Shown in pieces: positions 26,633 through 35,399 of a stretch of DNA of 64,000 nt. Each line of letters starts with the position of its first letter. Positions within the stretch are counted from its first letter, which is position 1. The translations under genes and the position numbers were made by a program. Under the pieces are notes generated by a model, which was given only the letters and a program-made list of their open reading frames with translations, was not told where the DNA came from and ran no database searches. Source of the DNA: Candidatus Nitrosotalea sinensis (GTDB lineage Archaea > Thermoproteota > Nitrososphaeria > Nitrososphaerales > Nitrosopumilaceae); contig NZ_FRFC01000004.1 in NCBI RefSeq assembly GCF_900143675.1, forward strand, positions 1-64,000. Direction: 5' to 3'.

Positions 26633-27571
26633 ATGGATATCAAATCTGAGATACTCAAACTAAAAAAAGAAAAGGACGTTCTTATTCTTGCTCATAATTA
26701 TCAACTTCCTGATGTCCAGGATGTAGCCGACTATGTCGGAGACTCGCTGGGCCTGTCACGACAAGCAGCCAAGACCACGCAAAAAACAATTCTGTTTTGT
26801 GGAGTGCATTTCATGGCCGAGACTGCAGCAATTACATGTCCTGACAAGACAGTGTTGATTCCAGACCTTGGTGCAGGATGCTCACTTGCAGATACCATCA
26901 CTGCACCTGAGCTACGAAAATGGAAATTAGAACATCCAGGAGCAATTACTGTTGGATATGTCAACACTTCAGCAGAAGTAAAGGCCGAGCTTGATTATTG
27001 CTGCACTTCATCTAATGCTGTTAATGTAGTAAAATCAATTCCAAAGGAAAAAGAAGTCCTCTTTTTGCCTGATATGTTCTTGGGCTCTTATGTTGCCAAG
27101 ATGACAAACAGAGACAACATGTTCATCTGGGCAGGAGAGTGTCATGTACATGCAGGTATTCGATCAAAGGACGTACAAGAAAAGCTAAACCAATTTGCAA
27201 ATGCCGAGTTTCTTGTCCACCCAGAATGTAGTTGCACCTCATCTGTAATGTATGATGTGGCATCTGGAGATTATGGCTCAAGACAAGTCCAGGTATTGTC
27301 AACAGAAGGTATGATGACTCATGCCCAAAATTCCTCATCAAAGCAATTTGTTGTTGCTACAGAGACTGGAATATTGTACCGAATGCAAAAACAAAACCCG
27401 GACAAGCAATTCATACCAATGTCTGAAAACGCAGTATGCAAGTACATGAAGATGATTACACCTGAAAAAGTACTATCATCACTCCAAGAAAACAAGTATC
27501 AAGTCAAAGTGCCAAGAAACATTGCAGAAAAGGCACATCTTGCAATAGACAGAATGCTTGCAATCAACTAA
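26633..27571 (+). CDS. nadA: Quinolinate synthase NadA
   Basis: A 312-residue 4Fe-4S enzyme that condenses iminoaspartate with dihydroxyacetone phosphate. Family stretches are LAHNYQLPDVQDVADYVGDSL, FCGVHFMAETAAI, VLIPDLGAGCSLAD, VNTSAEVKA, LPDMFLGSYVAK and HPECSCTSSVM. Three conserved cluster cysteines are apparent: near residue 83 (GAGCSLAD), near 203 (PECSC) and late in the protein (ENAVCKYMK). It is downstream of nadX and convergent with nadC (8-bp overlap). Confidence 0.95.
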   Translation: MDIKSEILKLKKEKDVLILAHNYQLPDVQDVADYVGDSLGLSRQAAKTTQKTILFCGVHFMAETAAITCPDKTVLIPDLGAGCSLADTITAPELRKWKLEHPGAITVGYVNTSAEVKAELDYCCTSSNAVNVVKSIPKEKEVLFLPDMFLGSYVAKMTNRDNMFIWAGECHVHAGIRSKDVQEKLNQFANAEFLVHPECSCTSSVMYDVASGDYGSRQVQVLSTEGMMTHAQNSSSKQFVVATETGILYRMQKQNPDKQFIPMSENAVCKYMKMITPEKVLSSLQENKYQVKVPRNIAEKAHLAIDRMLAIN

Positions 27572-28388
27572 CTTCTAAACTCAAATCAAGGCCTGTAACA
27601 GCACTTGTGAGTCTTCCAATTGATATCATGTCAACGCCAGCCTTGGCATACTTTGATACATTGGAATAATCAATCCCGCCTGATGCCTCTATCTTTACTT
27701 TATTTCTAAGATTCAATTCTTTTAATTTTGATATGACTTTTTTTATATCATTTGGCGCCATATTGTCAAGCATGATTATTGATGCTCCACACTTGACAGC
27801 AGTTATTGCATCCTCCAAGTTCTCAACTTCAACTTCGAATTTTTTGTATTTTCTTGCCGCACTTTTTACCAAATTTACAAAAGAGTCTGATGCTGCAATG
27901 TGATTGTCTTTAATCATGACCATCTGGTCAAGTGATATTCTATACTTGTGGCCTCCGCCTATCTCAACTGCATCCTTGTCAAAGATTCTAAGACCGGGAG
28001 CTGTCTTTCTTGTAGAGTACAAGGCAACCTTTGGATTTGCAGCACGAATCTTTTTTGCATACATGTTTGTCTGGGTTGCAATTCCGCTCATACGTGACAT
28101 TAGATTTAGTGCCGTTCTCTCACAGGATAGTACTGCATACGCATACCCTGATACTGTGATTATTTTTTGATTCTCAGATACTTGTTGCCCATCTTTTTTG
28201 TGTATGGTAACTGAGCATCCGCGTGACCTGAAAATATATGCCGCATACTTGACTCCTGCAACGATACCTCTTTGTCTTGATATTATGGTACCAGTAATTT
28301 TTTTTCGCGGCAGTAATTTACTTGTGATGTCCCCTGAACCAATATCTTCAGCAAGAAATTTTTCTAGATAATTTTTTGCACTTTGCAA
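27564..28388 (-). CDS. nadC: Nicotinate-nucleotide pyrophosphorylase NadC
   Basis: A 274-residue quinolinate phosphoribosyltransferase. Conserved parts are EDIGSGDITS, CERTALNLMSRMSGIAT, STRKTAPGLRIFDKDAVEIGG, MIKDNHIAA, VEVENLEDA and IEASGGIDYSNV. It completes the de novo NAD pathway with the convergent nadX-nadA pair. It begins with TTG 28388, one base after the spt4 stop, so it is cotranscribed with rpo7-spt4. Confidence 0.94.
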   Translation of the reverse strand: MQSAKNYLEKFLAEDIGSGDITSKLLPRKKITGTIISRQRGIVAGVKYAAYIFRSRGCSVTIHKKDGQQVSENQKIITVSGYAYAVLSCERTALNLMSRMSGIATQTNMYAKKIRAANPKVALYSTRKTAPGLRIFDKDAVEIGGGHKYRISLDQMVMIKDNHIAASDSFVNLVKSAARKYKKFEVEVENLEDAITAVKCGASIIMLDNMAPNDIKKVISKLKELNLRNKVKIEASGGIDYSNVSKYAKAGVDMISIGRLTSAVTGLDLSLEVS

Positions 28389-28389
28389 C

Positions 28390-28578
28390 TTAGGTTACCT
28401 TGAGTGCATACTTGCCTTTCTCTTTTATTCCAAGAGATTTTGCAACAACAGAATTTTCTGGGTCTACAACAAGAACAGAACTTGACCAGTCCGGACTAAG
28501 ATCTGATGACTTGCATATTGGACATACTTTACCCACTGTAACAAATTTGCATTTGCGACAAGCAAGCTCTCGTACCAT
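28390..28578 (-). CDS. spt4: Transcription elongation factor Spt4
   Basis: A 62-residue zinc protein with two cysteine pairs, CRKC near residue 7 and CPIC near 19, followed by SSDLSPDWSSSVLVVDPENS. This matches archaeal Spt4 (once called RpoE2), which pairs with Spt5 on elongating RNA polymerase. It follows rpo7 by 6 bp, the usual archaeal rpo7-spt4 arrangement. Confidence 0.93.
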   Translation of the reverse strand: MVRELACRKCKFVTVGKVCPICKSSDLSPDWSSSVLVVDPENSVVAKSLGIKEKGKYALKVT

Positions 28579-28584
28579 TTCTTA

Positions 28585-29220
28585 TCACTTGGTCTCCGAT
28601 GCTTTTGCTTTTTCAGCGCCTGCTGATGGTGCCTTGGGTTTTTTTACCTCTGCTGCAGCTGCGGCAGCAGGATTCTTACTCTTTTTGATTTCTTCCTCAA
28701 TCCATTCATCTGCACCAAGGAATGGCTGTCTGCAAGTAATACCGACTTTCATAGCTGCTGTCTTACCAATTGATACCGCAGTGATTCTTGCACGGAGTGT
28801 AGTGCCAATTTTCATTGTTCTTCCACTCTGGTTTGCCAAAATCATGCCGGACTTGACATCGCTCTTTAGATAATCATCCATTATTTGTGACAAGTGTAAC
28901 AATGCATCTGTTGCACCAATTCTTACAAATGCACCAAAGTCTGTAATTTCTACAATCTCTCCTCGAACAATCTCTTGGAGTTTTGGTGAGAATGTTAATG
29001 CTGTAAATTCTACTCTGTGATAAGTTCCACCATCGCCTGCAATGACCTTACCCATCTTTTCGACCTTGGTCTCAAGTATCATGATGACATAACCCAATTC
29101 TGGATTTATCATACTCTCATATTTTTCACGCAAAATTGTAATTGCTGCCTTTTTGAGTGATTCACCAAATAGTTTAGGCGGTATTCTAACTACATCAGTA
29201 AGGGTAGATATAGAAAACAT
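28585..29220 (-). CDS. rpo7: RNA polymerase stalk subunit Rpo7 (RpoE')
   Basis: A 211-residue subunit: the N-terminal tip domain (DVVRIPPKLFGESLKKAAI, NPELGYVIMILE) and an S1 domain (IVRGEIVEITDFGAFVRIGATDALLHLSQI). It forms the polymerase stalk with Rpo4. The C-terminus has an unusual low-complexity Ala/Lys/Pro extension of about 35 residues (AAAAAAEVKKPKAPSAG). It is the first gene of rpo7-spt4-nadC. Confidence 0.94.
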   Translation of the reverse strand: MFSISTLTDVVRIPPKLFGESLKKAAITILREKYESMINPELGYVIMILETKVEKMGKVIAGDGGTYHRVEFTALTFSPKLQEIVRGEIVEITDFGAFVRIGATDALLHLSQIMDDYLKSDVKSGMILANQSGRTMKIGTTLRARITAVSIGKTAAMKVGITCRQPFLGADEWIEEEIKKSKNPAAAAAAEVKKPKAPSAGAEKAKASETK

Positions 29221-29286
29221 CCAAAAATGAACATTAAAATTGAATTTATGAATCTTTTGATGGCCAGACTGTTTTTTTCGTTTATG

Positions 29287-29294
29287 TTTAAATA
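29287..29294 (+). promoter_or_regulatory. TATA box for the Mrp-type ATPase gene
   Basis: TTTAAATA lies about 27 bp upstream of ATG 29318, consistent with transcription starting at or very near the start codon. Confidence 0.5.
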
Positions 29295-29317
29295 GCGTAT
29301 TTGAGATTTTTTATTTT

Positions 29318-30406
29318 ATGGTAACAGTTGATCAAGTACTATCTACGCTTGGTACTGTCATCGATCCAGATCTCAAAAAAGATATCGTCTCAATGGGGAT
29401 GATAAAAGATGTCGAGATAAATGGAAATGATCTCAAATTCACACTAGAGCTTACAACTCCTGCATGTCCTTTCAATGACCAAATTGAACAAGATGTAAGG
29501 GCTGCAATTGCAAAAATAAAAGATATCTCAAAATTTGATCTCAAAGTTACAGCCAAAGTCATGGAAGGACGATCACTTAGCATGGACGAGATGTTGCCGA
29601 CTGTAAAAAACATCATCGGTGTTGCAAGTGGAAAAGGAGGAGTAGGAAAAACAACTGTCTCTGTTAACTTGGCACTTGCACTTGCACAGACTGGTGCCAA
29701 AGTTGGATTGCTTGACGCAGACATCTATGGACCAAGTGTACCGTTGATGCTTGGCATGGGAAAATCTGCAATGGAAGTTGACAATAATAAATTACAGCCT
29801 GCTGAATCACACGGACTCAAAGTTGTGTCATTTGGTTTCTTTGCAGACCAGGCACACCAGGCTGCAATATATCGTGGTCCTATAATATCTGGAATACTAA
29901 AACAATTTCTGGTTGATACCAACTGGTCTGATCTTGACTATCTAATTGTAGACTTGCCTCCGGGAACTGGTGACATTCCATTGACACTTGCACAAACCAT
30001 TCCAATTACTGGTATTGTTGTAGTTACAACTCCGCAAGAAGTTGCAAGCAATATTGCAGTCAAGGCATTTGGCATGTTCCAAAAATTGAATATCCCAATA
30101 ATGGGAGTAATAGAAAACATGAGCTACTTTGTATGTCCTAATTGTACTTCAAAGCATTACATCTTTGGAAAGGAAGGTGCCAAAAAGATGAGCGAGACAC
30201 ACAACCTGCCATTTTTGGGCGAGATTCCATTAAACCCTGGAATCATGGAAGGCTCTGACAGTGGCAAACCTGTTTTAGTAACTGACCCAAACTCTGTCTT
30301 GTCCCAGGCCTTTATGGTTGTGGCAAAAAATGTTGCTGCCAGATGCAGCATGCTTGCATCTCAACTAAGCGAAGAGATGAAAGCAGAGGTCGCAACTCAA
30401 AAATAG
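29318..30406 (+). CDS. Mrp/NBP35-type Fe-S carrier ATPase
   Basis: A 362-residue protein with an N-terminal MIP18/DUF59 domain (about 1-85, including TTPACPFNDQIE) and a deviant Walker A P-loop domain (GVASGKGGVGKTTVSVNLALA; then LLDADIYGPSVP, DLPPGTGDIPLTLAQ). C-terminal YFVCPNCTSKHYIFG supplies the CxxC that binds a bridging 4Fe-4S cluster in a dimer. It transfers Fe-S clusters to apo-proteins. The dephospho-CoA kinase gene follows after 19 bp. Confidence 0.94.
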   Translation: MVTVDQVLSTLGTVIDPDLKKDIVSMGMIKDVEINGNDLKFTLELTTPACPFNDQIEQDVRAAIAKIKDISKFDLKVTAKVMEGRSLSMDEMLPTVKNIIGVASGKGGVGKTTVSVNLALALAQTGAKVGLLDADIYGPSVPLMLGMGKSAMEVDNNKLQPAESHGLKVVSFGFFADQAHQAAIYRGPIISGILKQFLVDTNWSDLDYLIVDLPPGTGDIPLTLAQTIPITGIVVVTTPQEVASNIAVKAFGMFQKLNIPIMGVIENMSYFVCPNCTSKHYIFGKEGAKKMSETHNLPFLGEIPLNPGIMEGSDSGKPVLVTDPNSVLSQAFMVVAKNVAARCSMLASQLSEEMKAEVATQK

Positions 30407-30425
30407 CTCAAAACAAAGGAAAGCT

Positions 30426-30926
30426 GTGCACTTACCAGAAAATCTTCGTTCTGAATTAAAAAAACCGCTTGGAGTCCTAATTCCTGATTTTCAAGTTACC
30501 AAGGCTGCTGTAAAAAGTTACATCTCAAAAGATGCATTTGTGATTACAGTCGGTGATGCAACAACTGACAAACTTGTCTCATACGGGATTAATCCTTCAC
30601 TTCAAATTGTTGACTCGCTTGAAAAAAGAAACAAGCGGGACTTGCCTTTTGGATATGTCAAAACCATATTGCATTGCAAAAATCCTGCAGCACAAATTAC
30701 TTCTGAAAGCATTGATGGTATCAAAAAAGCACTAGGTATGGCTCCACCTGTTCGACTTGTCATAGACGGGGAAGAAGACTTGCTTGTATTGCCTGCTGTG
30801 ATATATTCCCCTGAAGGCTCTGTTGTTCTATATGGCCAGCCAAATGAAGGGCTTGTAATAGTTCAAGTAACAGAGGAGATAAAAAACAAGGCAAGAAAGA
30901 TAATGGATATGATGAGTGGGGAATGA
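30426..30926 (+). CDS. GTP-dependent dephospho-CoA kinase
   Basis: A 166-residue DUF359-family enzyme, which performs the last CoA step in archaea. Family stretches are KPLGVLIPDF at the start, FVITVGDATTDKLVSYG, NPAAQITSESI and LVIDGEEDLLVLPAVIYSPEGSVVLYGQPNEG. Start is GTG 30426. It is cotranscribed with the Mrp-type gene. The assignment rests on the well-described archaeal family. Confidence 0.9.
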   Translation: MHLPENLRSELKKPLGVLIPDFQVTKAAVKSYISKDAFVITVGDATTDKLVSYGINPSLQIVDSLEKRNKRDLPFGYVKTILHCKNPAAQITSESIDGIKKALGMAPPVRLVIDGEEDLLVLPAVIYSPEGSVVLYGQPNEGLVIVQVTEEIKNKARKIMDMMSGE

Positions 30927-31081
30927 GGAGACGGTGGCTGTATGATATTGAATGATTAATCTAATGTAATTTCTGACCCTGCTTTACCAATGAAATGGTT
31001 GAAATAAAAAAATCCACCAGTGTCAAGATGATTTTTGACAAGATACATTAATTTTTCAAAATTTGAAAAATTCTATTACTG

Positions 31082-31444
31082 ATGAAACTTGATTCTGAAT
31101 TACGTTTTAGGATACTTGAAAAAGTTGGAGTATACTCGGCACGATTTAGTATACCAGAACCCAAGATATTACTTACAACAAAAGAAGTACTAGAGATGCC
31201 AAAAGAGATAACTCAAGGGAGGAGAACTTCGGCATACAAGTATCTTGGAGTGTCATACATCCAAGATAATGTCGTGTTTTTGAATGTAAGAAAAATCCAG
31301 GATGACAAGATGCTTGAAAATACCATAGTCCATGAGTTGATTCACATGAGGTTTCCATACCTGAGTCATGGCAGGAGATTTAACAAGATGGTGCGACGTG
31401 GTCTTGCAGGCTGGACATTCAAGCCATATGCCAAGAGACGCTAG
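31082..31444 (+). CDS. Small zinc metallopeptidase (SprT/YgjP-like)
   Basis: A 120-residue protein with H84-E85-L-I-H88 in VHELIHMRFPYLSHGRRFN and a third candidate ligand H96. This is the arrangement of YgjP/WLM/SprT-type minigluzincins. The upstream half forms a beta sheet with KYLGVSYIQDNVVFLNVR before the active-site helix. Target unknown; SprT relatives act on DNA-protein crosslinks or damaged proteins. Its upstream gap (30927-31081) contains no other gene. Confidence 0.85.
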   Translation: MKLDSELRFRILEKVGVYSARFSIPEPKILLTTKEVLEMPKEITQGRRTSAYKYLGVSYIQDNVVFLNVRKIQDDKMLENTIVHELIHMRFPYLSHGRRFNKMVRRGLAGWTFKPYAKRR

Positions 31445-31447
31445 GTC

Positions 31448-31630
31448 TTATTTTTCCTCTACCACTGTAGTCATGTCAAGCTTGTCTATTTGTGCCTCGA
31501 TGGTCTGTTTCATGGATTCGCTGTGCTGGGTGCAAAACTTGAAAAATCCGTCAACTGTCTCAAAACAGCCGCATATCCACTTGGTCTGTATGTCTCCTTC
31601 AACTGTTAGCCTGTTGTAGCTTTTCTTCAT
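31448..31630 (-). CDS. Small Cys-containing hypothetical protein (60 aa)
   Basis: A 60-residue soluble protein starting MKKSYNRLTVEGDIQTKWIC, with a C-G-C pair and a further Cys in FKFCTQH. Three cysteines and one His could hold a metal. It converges with the peptidase gene 3 bp away. I recognise no family. Confidence 0.6.
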   Translation of the reverse strand: MKKSYNRLTVEGDIQTKWICGCFETVDGFFKFCTQHSESMKQTIEAQIDKLDMTTVVEEK

Positions 31631-31703
31631 GGTATCACTACCATATTTGAGGATAAAAAAGAGTTTTTAAAAATAATTAAAATCAAAAAAGAAAGATTAG
31701 ATC

Positions 31704-31961
31704 TTACGGGCAGCCTTCCATTTTTTGGATGAAATAGCCTTTCTTTTGGATCTCGTTTGCAATTGGTTCTGGTGCACCCTGTGAATGGCAGAATTGACAT
31801 TCTTCGGTTGAAACCTTTGAATCACCTTCACCTATGCTTTTTAGCCATTCTTTTGCATACTGGATTGCCATTTGGTGATCCTTTTTGCTTGTAATGACAT
31901 CAAAGTGCATGGTGTGACCGTCTTTTGCATCTACGTATGTATCGTATACGTGTATTTCCAT
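31704..31961 (-). CDS. DUF2024 family protein
   Basis: An 85-residue protein matching the DUF2024 pattern: MEIHVYDTYVDAKDGHTMHFDVIT at the start, YAKEWLKSIG in the middle and the C-terminal EECQFCHSQGAPEPI. Function unknown in any organism as far as I know. The C-x2-C-H cluster looks metal-binding. Its length is normal for the family. Confidence 0.85.
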   Translation of the reverse strand: MEIHVYDTYVDAKDGHTMHFDVITSKKDHQMAIQYAKEWLKSIGEGDSKVSTEECQFCHSQGAPEPIANEIQKKGYFIQKMEGCP

Positions 31962-32013
31962 ATCAGAAATTAGAAAAAAGGGATATTTAATCTAATTTGG
32001 ATATATTTTTAAC

Positions 32014-32397
32014 ATGATGCGCAAAGCAAGGCTAGTCATTTCAGGTATTGCCATACCTGTAGATCTCGATGATACTAATGCGTCAACAACAATGAAAGAA
32101 ATAATCAACATCATGCCCATATCTACTGTAATTCATGTCTGGGGAGAAGAGCTGTACACTGACGGTATCCCAATAGATGCAAAACTTGAAAATCCAAAAT
32201 CACTTGTAAGTCCAATGGATGTTGCCTACTGGCCGCCTGGAAATGCACTATGTTTCTTTTTTGGACCTACGCCTCTAAGTCAGAATGGTGAGATCAAACC
32301 GTATTCTCCTGTCACGGTTATAGGAAAAATAAACCCCGAGATGCCTTTTCCAAAGATAGCAGACGGCTCAAAGGCAAAATTTGAGATTATTTCATAA
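32014..32397 (+). CDS. Cyclophilin-like fold protein (TM1367 type)
   Basis: A 127-residue all-beta protein. The segments IHVWGEELYTDGIPI, VSPMDVAYWPPGNALCFFFGPTPLS and SPVTVIGKI match the TM1367-like cyclophilin-fold family (DUF3830/DUF369-like). The catalytic Arg of true prolyl isomerases is not evident, so an enzymatic role is doubtful. Tandem ATGs at 32014 and 32017; a TATA-like stretch precedes at about 31998-32006. Confidence 0.8.
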   Translation: MMRKARLVISGIAIPVDLDDTNASTTMKEIINIMPISTVIHVWGEELYTDGIPIDAKLENPKSLVSPMDVAYWPPGNALCFFFGPTPLSQNGEIKPYSPVTVIGKINPEMPFPKIADGSKAKFEIIS

Positions 32398-32424
32398 AAC
32401 CTTTTACGTTAGTTTGAATAATTA

Positions 32425-32529
32425 ATGCCGTTGTGGAGCATTAAATCCGAGCTAAAATGCAAGGACTGTGACACTGTATTTACAGACAGAGATCACCTTG
32501 AAAGACACAAAAAGGTTCACAAAAAGTAG
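32425..32529 (+). CDS. C2H2 zinc-finger microprotein (34 aa)
   Basis: ATG 32425 to TAG 32527-32529 encodes 34 residues with a nearly classical finger: C12-x2-C15, F19, L25, H28-x3-H32 (CKDCDTVFTDRDHLERHKKV then H). It is little more than the finger itself. It follows the cyclophilin-like gene by 27 bp and may be cotranscribed. Strong motif, very short frame. Confidence 0.75.
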   Translation: MPLWSIKSELKCKDCDTVFTDRDHLERHKKVHKK

Positions 32530-32553
32530 TTCGTGATTATATTTCAAAACATA

Positions 32554-32961
32554 TCATGATACTTTCAAGGGAATCTGGACAATCCCTGAATTGTAAATAT
32601 ACGCCATGAACTTGTCTTCTATATTTGAGAATATCACCCAGGGTACATCATTTACCTCCATGTACTTTTTGTCAGTAGAAGATGGATATGGCTCAGATAC
32701 TGGATGGGAGTGAAATATCCCACTTACATCAAGGTTCTTTTTCTCTGCTTGGCTGTATGCTGATATTAATTCATCATTTGATATTGTAAAATTCACTGGT
32801 GATTCCTCGATATTTTTTGCAAAGAAAATATCTTTTATTGTAGTGATATTGTTTTCTGTCTTTCCAAATAATATGGCACATGATTCATTTGGAGAATTTT
32901 TTTTAGAGTGCTCTGCAAGTAGTTTTATCTGACTTGATGATATCGCTATTTGTTTAATCAT
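32554..32961 (-). CDS. JAMM/MPN+ metalloprotease
   Basis: A 135-residue JAB1/MPN+ domain alone. The metal and catalytic set is complete: E26 in NESCAILFG, H84-x-H86 in FHSHPVSEPYPS, and D97 in SSTD. Archaeal relatives cleave ubiquitin-like SAMP conjugates or other C-terminal Gly linkages, or take part in sulfur transfer. No SAMP or E1 gene is adjacent. The start overlaps the membrane-cupredoxin gene's stop by 4 bp (translational coupling). Confidence 0.92.
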   Translation of the reverse strand: MIKQIAISSSQIKLLAEHSKKNSPNESCAILFGKTENNITTIKDIFFAKNIEESPVNFTISNDELISAYSQAEKKNLDVSGIFHSHPVSEPYPSSTDKKYMEVNDVPWVIFSNIEDKFMAYIYNSGIVQIPLKVS

Positions 32962-34067
32962 CCTACTGTTACTTTACCAGTCATCCATGGGTGGACTGTA
33001 CAAAAGTATGGAGTTGTACCTTCTTTTGTAAATGCAAACTGGAAAGTCTTGCCTGGCTTGACTAGACCAGAATCAAACAATCCTCCTGGTGTGGAATCAG
33101 TTGGAGCGCCGCTTGTTACAGTGTGTGCTACACTGTCAGCATTTGTCCAGACTACGGTAGTTCCTGCCTTTACTGTAATCTCTTGAGGATCAAAGTATTT
33201 CTGACCTGTTGCTTGCTTTGATGCACCACTTGAGATGGTGACATTTGCAAACATTGGAGCAGTGATTTCTATCTTGCCTGTCATGAATGGATGAACTGTA
33301 CACATGTAATTGTACTCCGTAGCATTAAGTTTTGATGTATCTAGTCTGAATGTATTTCCTGGTTTTATGATGCTTGAATCAAATATTGCCCCATCAGGTG
33401 CATTGGTAACTGTATGTGGCACCTTGTCATTGTTCTTCCATTCTATGATGTCCCCTTTTGGAACTGTGACCTCATTTGGAGTAAAGCTTGGATTTCCTTG
33501 CACTGATGCGTTTGCAGGAATCTCTATTGATATTACTGGAACATTTGATGTTGGCGCAGTAGAGTTTGTTGCATTCTGGCCTGCGGTTGGTAAATGGAAT
33601 TGGGCACCTGGTCCAATGAATCCAAATGCTGTGTAAGAGCCAATTCCTACTATCATTGCTGCTACAAATATTGTAGCAACTGGCTTGAAGTACTTTGGCT
33701 TTTTCATTGAGAAGAATGCCAAAACTATGGTTGGAACTAGAATGATTATCAGTAATCCTGTAAAGACTGGCAATGATGTGACTATTTTATTTTGACCGAT
33801 TGCATATGTTGCAACAGAGCCTGCTATACCAAAGATGACAAGCGTGGTTGCCTTGGCTCTTGGGCTTGTGGAAACTCCTCCACTTAGAATTCCTGCCGAC
33901 AAAAATATCATTCCTACAAACATTGTAAGTCCTGAAAGGGCCTGCATTCCTGTAAGGAAAGTGTTTGCGATACCCAAATATGATAAAATTACTCCTGCCA
34001 TTCCTATTGCAGTAAGTCCCATTCCTGGCATCATGAGGTCCCAGTCACTCATTTGTGGTTGTTCCAT
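32958..34067 (-). CDS. Membrane protein fused to two cupredoxin domains
   Basis: A 369-residue protein. Residues about 12-155 contain four to five transmembrane helices and residues about 185-369 two plastocyanin-like domains. Each cupredoxin has a type-1 copper set: VPHTVT with CTVHPFM in the first, VAHTVT with CTVHPWM in the second (His, Cys, His, Met). It probably carries electrons on the outer face of the membrane, as is typical of ammonia oxidisers rich in copper proteins. It is the first gene before the JAMM protease. Confidence 0.92.
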   Translation of the reverse strand: MEQPQMSDWDLMMPGMGLTAIGMAGVILSYLGIANTFLTGMQALSGLTMFVGMIFLSAGILSGGVSTSPRAKATTLVIFGIAGSVATYAIGQNKIVTSLPVFTGLLIIILVPTIVLAFFSMKKPKYFKPVATIFVAAMIVGIGSYTAFGFIGPGAQFHLPTAGQNATNSTAPTSNVPVISIEIPANASVQGNPSFTPNEVTVPKGDIIEWKNNDKVPHTVTNAPDGAIFDSSIIKPGNTFRLDTSKLNATEYNYMCTVHPFMTGKIEITAPMFANVTISSGASKQATGQKYFDPQEITVKAGTTVVWTNADSVAHTVTSGAPTDSTPGGLFDSGLVKPGKTFQFAFTKEGTTPYFCTVHPWMTGKVTVG

Positions 34068-34147
34068 GAGGTGACATACTTAATTCTTTTGAACGTCGAC
34101 GGCCAATCTTCGAAGAAATTAAATTCCCTGCAAAACCGCCAAGATCT

Positions 34148-35029
34148 GTGGGATTAAAGGAAATACTTGAAGTATCAAAACCTAGAATCATAGTTTTACT
34201 TGTAATCACTGCCATCACCTCGATGTACGCTGCAAGCATTTTGATCGCACACAAGCCACTTGATGGAATAACTTTGATTCATCTTATCATTGCAGGTGCA
34301 TTGTCATCGGCTGGTTCCAGTGCACTAAACCACTATTACGACAGAGATATCGATCCACTGATGAAAAGAACAAGCACAAGACCAATTCCGTCTGGAAGAA
34401 TATCTGCTCGCAGCGTCTTGATGTACGGGCTGGGAGTAAGTGCAATATCTGTAATTTATGCATGGTTTACATTAAATCCAGTATCTACATTTTTCATCGC
34501 ACTTGGAATATTTTTCTATGTCATGGTGTATACTGTATGGCTCAAGCGCAACAACTGGACTAATATTGTCATAGGTGGATTTGCAGGAAACTGCGCATCG
34601 ATGGCAGGATGGGCTGCAGCGACAGGCTCAATGGACCTTCTTGGAGTGCTCGTTGGAATGCTAGTCTTTGTATGGACTCCTTCCCACTTTTGGTGTCTTG
34701 CAATGAAGATACGGGACGACTATGCAGAAGCCAAGGTGCCAATGTTGCCTGTCTTGATTGGAATGCAAAAGACTTCAAAGTATATTTTGATAAATACAGC
34801 AATACTGCTGCCATATTCTATCTCACTTGTTGCATTTGGACTAGGCTATGTCTACCTCGGAGTGGCACTGGTATCAGGTGGCTTGATGTTGCTGTACCAT
34901 TACAAGCTGACAAAGACTCCAACTTCTGACTTTGCATGGAAGGCATACAAGGTCACAGCCCCATATTTGACAATAATCTTTGTAGGAATTGCACTTGATG
35001 CAGCGTTTCACATTCCAATAATAAAATAA
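34148..35029 (+). CDS. ctaB: Haem o synthase (protohaem IX farnesyltransferase)
   Basis: A 293-residue UbiA-family membrane prenyltransferase with about eight helices. The first Asp-rich motif is NHYYDRDIDPLMKRTSTRPIP, the second is in KIRDDYAEAKVPMLPV. It attaches farnesyl to haem b for terminal oxidase assembly. GTG 34148 is the assigned start. The same frame stays open upstream to 34070, without ATG, GTG or TTG but with protein-like residues. Divergent from the cupredoxin gene. Confidence 0.94.
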   Translation: MGLKEILEVSKPRIIVLLVITAITSMYAASILIAHKPLDGITLIHLIIAGALSSAGSSALNHYYDRDIDPLMKRTSTRPIPSGRISARSVLMYGLGVSAISVIYAWFTLNPVSTFFIALGIFFYVMVYTVWLKRNNWTNIVIGGFAGNCASMAGWAAATGSMDLLGVLVGMLVFVWTPSHFWCLAMKIRDDYAEAKVPMLPVLIGMQKTSKYILINTAILLPYSISLVAFGLGYVYLGVALVSGGLMLLYHYKLTKTPTSDFAWKAYKVTAPYLTIIFVGIALDAAFHIPIIK

Positions 35030-35082
35030 AAAGTTATTTTTAAAATTGCATGGTATTTTTTGAAAATTTGTCTGTGATGGAA

Positions 35083-35397
35083 TTATTCTTCTATTTCTTG
35101 TTCTTGGTCAACGCCAGGAAATCCAGACTCGTACTCTCGCTCTAGGTTTTCCATGTTTTGCTTTTCTATTTCATCTTCACCTTCTTCTTTTTCTGCAATC
35201 TCTATCCTGCGGTCCTCTTTTGTCAGCCATGTAACCTTGATCAAGCCATAGATCTCTAGATTAAGTAATGTCTTGTTGAACTCGTCTTCCGGAATTGATA
35301 TTCCTGCTTTTATGAGTGCTTTTGATAATTCAGAATCGGTAAGAGATCCTGCTATCTTGATTTTTTCATATACAATGTTTCTAAGTGGTATTGCCAT
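35083..35397 (-). CDS. Winged-helix-like hypothetical protein (104 aa)
   Basis: Residues 1-65 look like a small winged helix (SLTDSELSKALIKAGISIPE, LLNLEIYGLIKVTWL). The C-terminal 35 residues are highly acidic (KEEGEDEIEKQNMENLEREY). It sits 2 bp downstream of cdc48 on the same strand and is probably cotranscribed. The role could be transcriptional or Cdc48-related; neither is shown. Confidence 0.65.
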   Translation of the reverse strand: MAIPLRNIVYEKIKIAGSLTDSELSKALIKAGISIPEDEFNKTLLNLEIYGLIKVTWLTKEDRRIEIAEKEEGEDEIEKQNMENLEREYESGFPGVDQEQEIEE

Positions 35398-35399
35398 AT

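Noticed and set aside
28400-28873. A 157-codon forward frame over spt4 and rpo7
   Set aside because: Both reverse genes are certain core genes; the forward frame is their shadow.
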